Assembly: GCA_001464385.1 (NCBI GenBank)
Contig: LNFB01000336.1
Coordinates: forward strand, 1-41,750
DNA: 41,750 nucleotides
Source of the DNA: Deltaproteobacteria bacterium Ga0077550
Lineage (GTDB): Bacteria; Myxococcota_A; Polyangia; Nannocystales; Nannocystaceae
Reading direction: 5' to 3'
Shown here: positions 34,401-41,750 of the stretch, piece after piece
How positions within the stretch are numbered: the stretch's first letter is position 1
How the letters are laid out: each line of letters begins with the position of its first letter
The notes under the pieces: generated by a model
Seen by the model: the letters and a program-made list of their open reading frames with translations, nothing else
Told to the model about the DNA's origin: nothing
The model's database searches: none
Translations under genes and position numbers: made by a program

Positions 34401-36239
34401 GGCGCCGAGGACGACCTCGTCACCACCGCGTGGTCGCTGTTCGCCGAGGCGCTCACCGCCGACCCCACGAGCGACCGCGCCTTCGCCGGCCTGCAGCGTA
34501 CGCACGCCAAGCGCAGCGACCTCCGCGACGCGGCCCTGGCCGAGCCGCTGCGCACGCGCCTGCAGGCGTGGATCGACGCCGGCGAGCTCCGGGCAGGCGC
34601 GCTGCGGGACATCGCCCGCGCCGCGTCGGACGTCGCCGGCGCGGCGGCGGGCGTCGAGCTCCTGCAGCTCGGCATGCCGCTGGTCGAGGACGACGCAGGC
34701 CTCCACGTCGATCTGGCGCGCAGCCTGGCGCGGCTCGAGCGGTGGAGCGACGCCGTCGTGCACCTCGAGCGAGGCCTCGCGCTCGAGCTGTCACCCGAGC
34801 GCCGCGCCGCGCTGCACTACTTCACCGCCGACGCGATGGAGCGCGCGGGGGATGCCGCGGGCGCGGTGCCCCACTTCCTCGAGGCGGGCACCGGCGGCTA
34901 TCACCCCAAGCACGCGCTGCGAGCGGCAGACCGCCTCGCGGCGCAGGTCGGCGATCTGCCGCGCCGCGTCGCCGCGCTCGAGGCCCTGGTCGAGATCGCG
35001 GACGGACCCGAGCGCGCGCAGAAGCTCCGCAGCCTCGCCGAAGTCCACCGCGCCGAGCTCGGTCAACCGGACGTGGCGGTCGATCTCATGCGCGAGCTGT
35101 TGCTGCTCCGCCCGACCGACGTCGACGTCGCGCTCGAGCTGCGCCGCCTGTTGGTCAGGCTCGGCCGCGAGGACGAGGCCACCGCGGTCTCGTTCGCCGC
35201 CGTCGCCCACCAGCGCGCGTGGCTGCGCGCCGCGGCCACCACCGCGGAGCACCGCCCCGAAGCCACCGCGCTGCCGGTGCTCGGGCTGCTGCGCCTCTTC
35301 GACGTCACCGGCGAGCTCGACGGCGAGTACCTGTGCGCCGCCGCGCTCGAGATCCTCGCGCCCCAGCTCGTGCCGCCCGGTCGCAGCTGCGACGAGCTGG
35401 TCACCGAGGCCTGGCCCCTGCCCAAGCCGCAGGAGGGCCGGCCCTTCGACGGCTTCGTCACCGACCTCATCCACACCTCCGCGTTCGACCTGCTGCGCGA
35501 GGGCGTGTTCTACCTCGGCGAGCTGCCGGGCACGCCGCCGGCCACCGTCGATCTGTCGCCGAGCCGCAGCCTGTCGGCCAACACGCCGATCGTGATCGCG
35601 GTGCGGGCGATCGCCAACGCGATGGGCGTGCCCCAGCCGCTGGTGTTCGTCGACGCGGCGCAGGACTACGACATCGAGGCGCGGCTCGCCGGTGCCCCGG
35701 CGCTGGTCGTCGGTCGCCGCCTCGCGGCCGCGCCGTTCACCGCCAGCTCGCGCGATCGCATCGGCCGCGCGCTGATGCGGCTGTCGACGGGCGGCGACGG
35801 CATCTACCGCCAGACCGAGCCCACGCGCCTGCTCGCGCTGTGCGTGGCCCTGTGCCAGTCGTGCGGCGTGACCCTCGACGTCACCCACCCCTACGACCGC
35901 GCGTTCGCCAACGAGATCGCCGCGCAGCTCCCCGGCCGCGACACCATGCAGCACCTCACCGAGACGGCGCTCGCGTTCCGCGACGCCAGCGAGAGCCTCG
36001 ACCCGGCGGTGCTCCAGGCGACCCTCGCGATGGCCGAGGACCGCGCCGGCGTGCTCGCCTCGGGCGACCCGCGGGCGGCGCTCGAGTTCCTGCGCCGCAT
36101 CGACGCGCTGGACACCGCCCGCGGCGCGATGCTCATCGGCTACATGCTCTCGGACGATCATCTCGGGCTGCGCCGGCAGCTCGGCTACCTGCTCGAGATG
36201 AACGTGCCGCGGCGCCGCTCGCAGGAGGTGTCGGCGTGA
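31455..36239 (+). CDS. Giant tetratricopeptide-repeat protein A (1,594 residues)
   Basis: A very long protein of helical pairs in the TPR/Sel1 style. Examples are LRPAMRLLHRVYLDRGDVRS (residues 60-80), DRERATGYFRRALEAVDDHQ and GDAAGAVPHFLEAGTGGYHP. The pattern continues to about residue 1250. The last 300 residues form a separate globular domain (RPFDGFVTDLIHTSAFDLLR, then VGRRLAAAPFTASSRDRIGR). No signal peptide or membrane helix is seen, so it is probably cytoplasmic. GTG 31455 fits the TAGACT element. Its stop overlaps the next start (GTGA), which makes the two TPR genes a coupled pair with a similar plan. A structural or scaffolding role is inferred from the repeats only. Confidence 0.85.
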   Translation: MTGVEEMPLQEVLQALSRTPVTEPQLRAALATTCARWHIVRGEINEAIRHLGHALDMVADLRPAMRLLHRVYLDRGDVRSAVMYLDQEIRATRHPREAAALYRERGLLVEAYFHDLSAAQQCYQAALKATPRDLAVLRAVERVSLARGDVFWLIANLESQLEVLQDPGVAAGVLHDLAMLESRHRGDLGLAGDLLLGALELQPGHPLLAADLFRIAEVGGDTELMLQALELEADARPPGARAMPLARASLALRDVRERQAALQLLQAAAHEQPHSFSLWRGLEELAMGMSRYDVALDALVGQIRSLSTGEDLTLRAELYYRMGRLALFRLDRTAQGLSAMRRALRYNPAHVPALEDTGRFLGAGGMWAQLLELERIEIAAAKANGLSNEELALAHMRAGQLLEERLAEPDGARRHYESAMSIAPAYRPARDRLERLLHQAGDRPALQAFYSAELDAAKTPARRAFLLSVLAQLHAAEEDVGPPIKFLQALQLERPDSIGTVQLLARLLAKAGRDVELLAVTDREIKLTRSPARIAKLLHRAGELALATGDRERATGYFRRALEAVDDHQPALESLGRVLRDASDWAGLVELLRKELLYANDRGRQASIQLEIATLLATKLDRADEALAELLALLGRWPRHLPALHAAESLAARLGQGDTLLTLLEQHITAVNGPRTRALLLHRAASRRSAAGDDAGAIRDLVRALELWPQLGVARAQLLRLYEKLGQSRELQAFAEAGLTAERGADDRRAMAVQLAELSPKPVVAIQYLGAVAEARPDDYVIQLRLARACGQAARSSRQAGALSAALERFEAGTRADDPGLLMLRYRAARAEEAAGNLDAADAGYSRILDADVGNVLGRRGRLRLKERRRESVAQRSLGELHGGIEGAATPAERAALLTIAAEQHEHRIDLRAALESADAAITACEGYQPAWHARARILERLGDLPSIHEAIATLRRLAGMQRDRTSRARNLCRAGALAMRAGAEDDLVTTAWSLFAEALTADPTSDRAFAGLQRTHAKRSDLRDAALAEPLRTRLQAWIDAGELRAGALRDIARAASDVAGAAAGVELLQLGMPLVEDDAGLHVDLARSLARLERWSDAVVHLERGLALELSPERRAALHYFTADAMERAGDAAGAVPHFLEAGTGGYHPKHALRAADRLAAQVGDLPRRVAALEALVEIADGPERAQKLRSLAEVHRAELGQPDVAVDLMRELLLLRPTDVDVALELRRLLVRLGREDEATAVSFAAVAHQRAWLRAAATTAEHRPEATALPVLGLLRLFDVTGELDGEYLCAAALEILAPQLVPPGRSCDELVTEAWPLPKPQEGRPFDGFVTDLIHTSAFDLLREGVFYLGELPGTPPATVDLSPSRSLSANTPIVIAVRAIANAMGVPQPLVFVDAAQDYDIEARLAGAPALVVGRRLAAAPFTASSRDRIGRALMRLSTGGDGIYRQTEPTRLLALCVALCQSCGVTLDVTHPYDRAFANEIAAQLPGRDTMQHLTETALAFRDASESLDPAVLQATLAMAEDRAGVLASGDPRAALEFLRRIDALDTARGAMLIGYMLSDDHLGLRRQLGYLLEMNVPRRRSQEVSA

Positions 36240-39200
36240 GCGACGATCTCGAGCTGACCGGCGCGCTGTTCCAGCCCAACAGCCCGAGCGCCCTCGTCTA
36301 CGACGAGGGCACGGGGCCCATCGACATCGAGGATCTCGAGCTCGCCGGCCCCCCGGCGGACGAGCCCGAGCCGCGCGGGCTCACCGACGATCCCTCGCTG
36401 CTGTGGCCGGCGACCTCGGGCATCCACGCCAGCCTCGTCTCCGTGTCGACGCAGATCGGCACCGCCGAGTCGTGGCAAGCGCTGGTCGAAGAGCTCGCCG
36501 AGGAGAGCCGCCTGTGCGACGACCCGGCGCTGCGCAGCGCGATGCTGTGCGAGGCGGGTCGCATCCTCATCGAGCGGCTCGGTCGCCAAGAAGAGGGCGA
36601 GCTGCTGCTGCGGCGCAGCGCGAGCCCGCTGGTCGATCGCATCCGCGAGAGCCAGCGCGGGGCGACGCGTGGGCTCGCGGCAGAGCTCGCGACGCTCGAG
36701 CAGACCGCCCGCGACACCGCGCTCGACGCCCAGGTCCGCGCCGCAGCGTGGATCGAGTTCGGGCTCGCGTGCGAGGAGCGGACGCCGGGGCGCAAGCGGG
36801 CCTGCGAGGCCTACGTGCGCGCGCTCGAGCTGCACCCCGACGCGCTCGGCCTGGCGCTCGCCGCCGAGGCGAGCCTGCTGCTCGGGGACGCGAGCGCGGC
36901 GCAGACCCACCTGCGCGCCCTGCTCCCGCTCGTGGGCGCGCCGCGTCAGCGCGCGACCGTGCTCCTCGACCTCGCCGACGTGGTCACCGATCCGGCCGAG
37001 GCGACCGCGCTGCTCGCCGAGGCCCACGCGGCGGATCCGACGGAGGAGTCGGTCCTGCGCCGCTACCTGCGGGCGCTCTCGCGGAGTGGCGATCGCGATC
37101 GCCTGGGCGGGCTGTACCGCGAGCTCGCCCGCGTCGCGCAGGACCCGATCTCGGCGAGCACTGCGTTGCACCTGGCGTTCTTGACGCTCGCGGAGGCCGG
37201 CCGCCCAGTCAACGACCTCGTGCTCGAGCTCGCCGCGCGCGACTCGGAGCGGGCCGATGCGACCGACGTACTCGCGCCGCTGTCCGAGGTCGCGATGTAC
37301 GTCGAGCAGCGCATCGCCGCCGGCGACGACGGCCGTGGCCTGCCGGAGAACACCAACGTGCTGGCGCGCCTGTGGCGATGCCTCGACGATCCGCGCGAGC
37401 AGGCCCTCGTGCGCGAGCAGCTCGCCCGCATCCGACTCGCCGAGCTGCGACGCGTGCTCGGGCCGGCCGCCGGGCCCGACGCGCTCAAGGCCGATCCTGC
37501 CCGCGCCGCGCTCGCCGACTCGATCGCGGCCGACCTGCGCTTCTGCCTGGTCCACCTGCCCGAGCATCGCTGGGTCCGCGAGGCCCTCGCCGAGATCCTC
37601 CGTCAGCAGGGCAACGTGCCCAGCCTGGTGCTGCACCTGCAGGAGTGGGCGCGCACGCAGACCGCGGGCCCCGACCGCGCCGCGATCCTGCTGCGACTCG
37701 GCCAGCTGCACGAGTCCCTCGGCCGCGACCTCGCCCGCGCCGCCGAGATCTACGAGCTCGCGGCCGCCGAGGATCCCGAGAACCAGAATTGCCAGCGGGC
37801 CCTGGGCTCGGTCTACGAGCGCATGCGCCGGTGGGCCCAGGCCGCGCAGTGCCTCCGCCGCCAGATCGACGCGGTCGACGACGACCAGGAGAAGCTCACC
37901 GGGTTGCGACGCCTGGCGAGCCTCGCCGAGAACGAGCTCGCCGACACCGACCTCGCGATCTCGGTGCTGCAGGAGATCATCCGTTTCGCGCCGTCGGACC
38001 TCCTGGCGATGTACGAGCTGGCGCGCCTGTCCCGGACCGCGCGACGTCCGACCGTGCTGGTCCAGGCGCTCGAGCTGCTGTCCGAGCGCATCGACGACGA
38101 CATCGCCCGGACCGGCCTGCTGGTCGAGCTCGGTGAGGTCCAGGAGCTGCACCTCAAGCACCGGCCGGCCGCGCGCGCCTGCTACGAGCGCGCGCTCGCC
38201 CTCTCGCCCGGCTACACCCCCGCGCTGCGGGCCCTGGGTCGGCTGTACCGCGACAACGGCGATCTGAGCGACGTCGTGCGCCTGCTCGATCCCGACGTCG
38301 ATCCGATCACCGACCCGGCGCTGCTGGCCCTCAAGACGGCGCGCGTCTACATCGACGAGATCGGCGACGTCGAGGGGGCGATCACGCAGCTCCAGATCGC
38401 GTACCGATCGAACCCCGATCTCGTGCCCGCGCGCGAGCTGCTGCTGCAGCTGCTCACGGCCAGCGGCCAGCTCGACGCCGCCTACGATCTCCTGCGCGCC
38501 CAGGAGCCTCCGCGCAGCGCGGCCGCGGCGGCCGACTACCACTACCGCCTGGGTCTGCTCGCCGAGGCGTGCGCGCGCAAGAGCGGCCAGGACGAGGCCG
38601 GGGCGCGCCACGAGGACGCCGCGCTGCAGCACTACCGCGCCGCGCTCGCGCACCAGGCCGATCACGGGCTGGCGTTCGAGCGATCGCGCCGGATCCTCGT
38701 CGCGCACAACGATCTCGGCAACCTCGTGCGCATGCTCGAGTCCGCCGCGCAGGCGGCCTCGGGTCAGGCGCGCAGCTGGGCCCACGTGGCGCTCGCGCGG
38801 GCCCACCTCGCCGATGGCAACTCCCTCGAGACCGCGCGTCGGGCCTACGAACAGGCCTTCGAGGCCGCGCCCGAGGATCCGCTGGTGCGGCACGAGCTCG
38901 AGGTGCTGCTCCGGCTGCTGGGCGATCGCAAGTCGCTCCCCGCGCTGTACCTGCGATCGGCCCGCGACACCACCGACAAGCACCTGCAGGCGACGCTGCT
39001 CGTCGAGGCGGCGGAGCTGCTGCTCTCGACCGGCGAGCGCGAGGATCACGACCTGGCGGGTAACGCGATCCTCGACGCGCTGCGGGTCGACCCGGGCAAC
39101 CCCTACGCGGTGCGTCACCTCGAGCGGCTGCTGACCGAGCCCGACTCGCCCTTCGTCATCAAGGACGCCGTGAGCGCCCGGGCCGTGCGCGCGCAGTCGG

Positions 39201-41221
39201 ACGCAGAGCGGGCGATCTTCTACGTCGAGAGCGCCGAGCTGCTCGAGAAGGTCGGCGCGTGGGGCCAGGCCCGGCGCGCCTATCTGGCGGCCAAGGGCGC
39301 GCTGCCCCAGCTCGCGCCCGCCGATCTCGGGCTCGCGCGCCTGGCCACCGACTCTCGGCGCACCGCGCCGGCGGCCCAGGGGCGCGCGTCGATCCATGTG
39401 CTGGTCGCCGAGGCCCGGGACGCGGCGATGCACGCGACCCGCGGCGACGCGGCCGCGCGCACCCGAGCGCTGGCGTTGATCGGCGAGATCCTCGGCCGCG
39501 ACCCGCGGCACCGCGACGCGATCACGCTCGCGCGGTCGCTCGCCAGCCAGCTCTCCGATCCGAGCCCCGTGGTGGAGCTGCTCGAGCACGCCTGGCAGCG
39601 CATCGACGAGCCCGGCCTGCGCTACGACCTCGCGCTGTTCCTGGCCGAGCACAGCCTCGCGCTCGAACGCGCCGTCCAGTACTACGAGGCGGCGTCGGCG
39701 GCGAAGCCGAGCGGTCGACGGGCGCTGCGCGGCCTGGTCCACACGTACCGGCAGATGGGCGACGATCGCCGCGCCGCCGCGGCCACCGAGCGCCTGCTCG
39801 AGCAGTTCGATCCGTCCGAGCCCTCCGCGATCGATCTGCGCATGGGCATCGCCCAGTTCCTCGCGAGCGCGCCCGAGACCCTGCCCCGCGCCCTCGATCA
39901 CGCGCGCATCGTGCTCGACGCGCGGCCCGACGACATGCGCGCGCTGCAGCTGATGGCCGATCTGCTCGACCGCGCCGGCCAACCCCTCGCGGCCGCCGAG
40001 ATCCTCGATCGACTCGCGAGCCGCGAGCGCAACCGCGAGAAGCTCCACGACATCCTGTTGCACCGCGCCAAGCTGCTCGCGTCGCAGGCCGGGCACCAGG
40101 CCGCGGCCCTCGACGCCATCGAGCGCGCCGCCACGCTCGCGCCCGGCAACCGCGAGACCGTGGCGCTCTTCGTCGAGCAGCTCGAGCTCGCCGGACAGAC
40201 CGATCGCATCGCCTCGTTCCTCGGCCCGATCCGCAACGCGGTCAACGCCAACATCGGCCGCGGTGCGGTGAGCCTGCGGGATCTGGCCCTGCTCGCGAAG
40301 GTCGCCCGGCGCGCGAGCCCGGCGCTCGCGACGATGGCCGAGACCATCGCCGCGGCGGTCGAGCCCGGCGCCGACCATGCCGCGGTGCTGCGCGCTCCGA
40401 CGGCCGCCGCGGTGCGCCACGTCATCGACTCGGCGGACGCCCGCAACGCGCTGCTGTGCGAGGGCGAGCCGCCGCCGCTGCACACGCTGCTCGTCGCGCT
40501 CGACGGCGCCGTGGGTCGCCTCGCGCAGGACTTCCCGATCGTCGGCGCGGCCGACCTCGCGCCCATGCCCCGCGGCGAGGGCGTCGCAGCCGGCGAGATC
40601 GCCAAGCGCCTGTCCGAGCTCGTCGGCGCCCGTCGCCCCCGCTTCCAGGCGTCGAGCACCCACAACACGGTCGTGTTCCTGCAAGAGCCCCTCGCCACCG
40701 TGCGCCTCGGCGTCAACCTGTGGAACATCGGCGACGACGCGGCGACGCGCGGCCTCGTGTCACTCGCCTTCGCCCGCCTCGCCTTCGGCGCGCCACGGGT
40801 GCGCGCGCTCCCGCCGGCCGGCATCGATCTGCTGCTCGCGGGCGCGTTCGAGGTCGCGGGTGTCTTCAACCCGCTGACGGCCGATCCCGATCCCCGCGTC
40901 CTCGCCGAGCTGGTCGCCCAGCTCCGGACGCTGCTCCCCCGCCGTCACCTGAAGACGGTCGAAGACTGCTGCAAAGCCCTCGCCGGGCACCCCTTCGATC
41001 CCGGCGGAACCGCCCGGGCGATCCGAGCGACCGACCTGCTCTTCGCAGCCCTCCTGTGCGCCGACCTCTCGGCCGTCGCCGCCGCCGCCTGTGCCCTCGA
41101 CGGCGTCATCGGCGGCAGCCTGAAGCAGCGGATCAACCGCTCACGCAGCGCCCAAGAACTCCTGACCCACCTGCTCTCGGACGACGTCGTCGCCCTCGCC
41201 TCCCGCTTCGGCTCCCTCTGA
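36236..41221 (+). CDS. Giant tetratricopeptide-repeat protein B (1,661 residues)
   Basis: Starting at the coupled GTG 36236, the first 60 residues are acidic and disordered (SDDLELTGALFQPNSPS). Helical repeats follow up to about residue 1390, e.g. AARACYERALALSPGYTPAL and ARRAYEQAFEAAPEDPLVRH, which are canonical TPR consensus. A globular C-terminal domain (about residues 1420-1660) contains EIAKRLSELVG, VVFLQEPLATVRLGVN and SLAFARLAFGAPRVRALPPA, where I see a plan like that of protein A. No signal or membrane segment. The stop codon lies in the loop of a hairpin. Function is unknown; the pair most likely assembles as one complex. Confidence 0.85.
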   Translation: MSDDLELTGALFQPNSPSALVYDEGTGPIDIEDLELAGPPADEPEPRGLTDDPSLLWPATSGIHASLVSVSTQIGTAESWQALVEELAEESRLCDDPALRSAMLCEAGRILIERLGRQEEGELLLRRSASPLVDRIRESQRGATRGLAAELATLEQTARDTALDAQVRAAAWIEFGLACEERTPGRKRACEAYVRALELHPDALGLALAAEASLLLGDASAAQTHLRALLPLVGAPRQRATVLLDLADVVTDPAEATALLAEAHAADPTEESVLRRYLRALSRSGDRDRLGGLYRELARVAQDPISASTALHLAFLTLAEAGRPVNDLVLELAARDSERADATDVLAPLSEVAMYVEQRIAAGDDGRGLPENTNVLARLWRCLDDPREQALVREQLARIRLAELRRVLGPAAGPDALKADPARAALADSIAADLRFCLVHLPEHRWVREALAEILRQQGNVPSLVLHLQEWARTQTAGPDRAAILLRLGQLHESLGRDLARAAEIYELAAAEDPENQNCQRALGSVYERMRRWAQAAQCLRRQIDAVDDDQEKLTGLRRLASLAENELADTDLAISVLQEIIRFAPSDLLAMYELARLSRTARRPTVLVQALELLSERIDDDIARTGLLVELGEVQELHLKHRPAARACYERALALSPGYTPALRALGRLYRDNGDLSDVVRLLDPDVDPITDPALLALKTARVYIDEIGDVEGAITQLQIAYRSNPDLVPARELLLQLLTASGQLDAAYDLLRAQEPPRSAAAAADYHYRLGLLAEACARKSGQDEAGARHEDAALQHYRAALAHQADHGLAFERSRRILVAHNDLGNLVRMLESAAQAASGQARSWAHVALARAHLADGNSLETARRAYEQAFEAAPEDPLVRHELEVLLRLLGDRKSLPALYLRSARDTTDKHLQATLLVEAAELLLSTGEREDHDLAGNAILDALRVDPGNPYAVRHLERLLTEPDSPFVIKDAVSARAVRAQSDAERAIFYVESAELLEKVGAWGQARRAYLAAKGALPQLAPADLGLARLATDSRRTAPAAQGRASIHVLVAEARDAAMHATRGDAAARTRALALIGEILGRDPRHRDAITLARSLASQLSDPSPVVELLEHAWQRIDEPGLRYDLALFLAEHSLALERAVQYYEAASAAKPSGRRALRGLVHTYRQMGDDRRAAAATERLLEQFDPSEPSAIDLRMGIAQFLASAPETLPRALDHARIVLDARPDDMRALQLMADLLDRAGQPLAAAEILDRLASRERNREKLHDILLHRAKLLASQAGHQAAALDAIERAATLAPGNRETVALFVEQLELAGQTDRIASFLGPIRNAVNANIGRGAVSLRDLALLAKVARRASPALATMAETIAAAVEPGADHAAVLRAPTAAAVRHVIDSADARNALLCEGEPPPLHTLLVALDGAVGRLAQDFPIVGAADLAPMPRGEGVAAGEIAKRLSELVGARRPRFQASSTHNTVVFLQEPLATVRLGVNLWNIGDDAATRGLVSLAFARLAFGAPRVRALPPAGIDLLLAGAFEVAGVFNPLTADPDPRVLAELVAQLRTLLPRRHLKTVEDCCKALAGHPFDPGGTARAIRATDLLFAALLCADLSAVAAAACALDGVIGGSLKQRINRSRSAQELLTHLLSDDVVALASRFGSL

Positions 41222-41232
41222 TCGAGGGAGCC
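41210..41232. terminator. Hairpin at the convergent 3' ends
   Basis: GGCTCCCTC (41210-41218) pairs with GAGGGAGCC (41224-41232), a 9-bp GC-rich stem with a 5-nt loop that contains most of the TGA of TPR protein B. It lies 18 bp from the opposite gene's stop and could end transcription from both sides. There is no clear U-run. Confidence 0.55.
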
Positions 41233-41250
41233 CTCGCAGGCCCCCGACCC

Positions 41251-41750
<500 letters not shown>

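Overview
The window is very GC-rich, densely packed DNA with overlapping stop and start codons. It most likely comes from a myxobacterium (Myxococcota; Polyangia or Nannocystaceae are possible). This is inferred from the gene content: an M57-type HEXXHXXGXXH metalloprotease lipoprotein with Cys-rich repeats, a Ser/Thr kinase with a C-terminal membrane segment next to an ECF-like sigma factor, a pseudokinase, many lipoproteins, very large TPR proteins and a DciA-type helicase loader. No rRNA, tRNA, CRISPR array, transposase, integrase or phage gene was seen.

Layout. 1-2 kb: tail of a polysaccharide-deacetylase-like gene converging on an SMP-30-like beta-propeller lipoprotein. 2.0-2.96 kb: a small lipoprotein and dciA, divergent with overlapping starts. 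2.95-9.78 kb: a complete minus-strand tryptophan operon, trpE-G-D-C-F-B-A. 9.8-16.3 kb: a plus-strand run of glyA, a lipoprotein, a pseudokinase and a DUF2723/TMEM260-like membrane protein; glyA and trpE start only 29 bp apart. 16.4-20.5 kb: the metalloprotease, divergent from a sigma factor followed by a Ser/Thr kinase. 20.5-24.3 kb (minus): an outer-membrane-barrel-like protein, a HEAT-like lipoprotein, lipB, and a protein with two HARE-HTH domains and an Mrr-like end. 24.4-27.4 kb (plus): an atypical D-Ala-D-Ala-ligase-like ATP-grasp enzyme and a GT51 transglycosylase, a likely envelope pair. 27.5-30.4 kb (minus): a metallophosphoesterase and a CpXC-like zinc-ribbon/HEAT protein. 30.5-41.2 kb (plus): an unknown 281-residue protein and two translationally coupled TPR giants (1,594 and 1,661 residues). 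The window ends in a minus-strand gene with a His/Asp-rich tail.

Two themes run through the window. First, five genes (the beta-propeller lipoprotein, trpE, the pseudokinase, the transglycosylase and the His/Asp-tail gene) look broken by a single base, each at or beside a short G/C run. This pattern suits consensus indel errors better than true gene decay, and anyone using the translations should correct for it. Second, several genes have a TAGNCT-like -10 element only 8-11 nt before the start codon, which predicts leaderless or nearly leaderless transcripts, including for the trp operon and glyA.

The best candidates for undescribed biology are the HARE-HTH/Arg-Asp-repeat/Mrr-like protein (22843-24348), the pseudokinase-lipoprotein-DUF2723 cluster (11087-16345), and the TPR pair with its neighbours (28202-41221).
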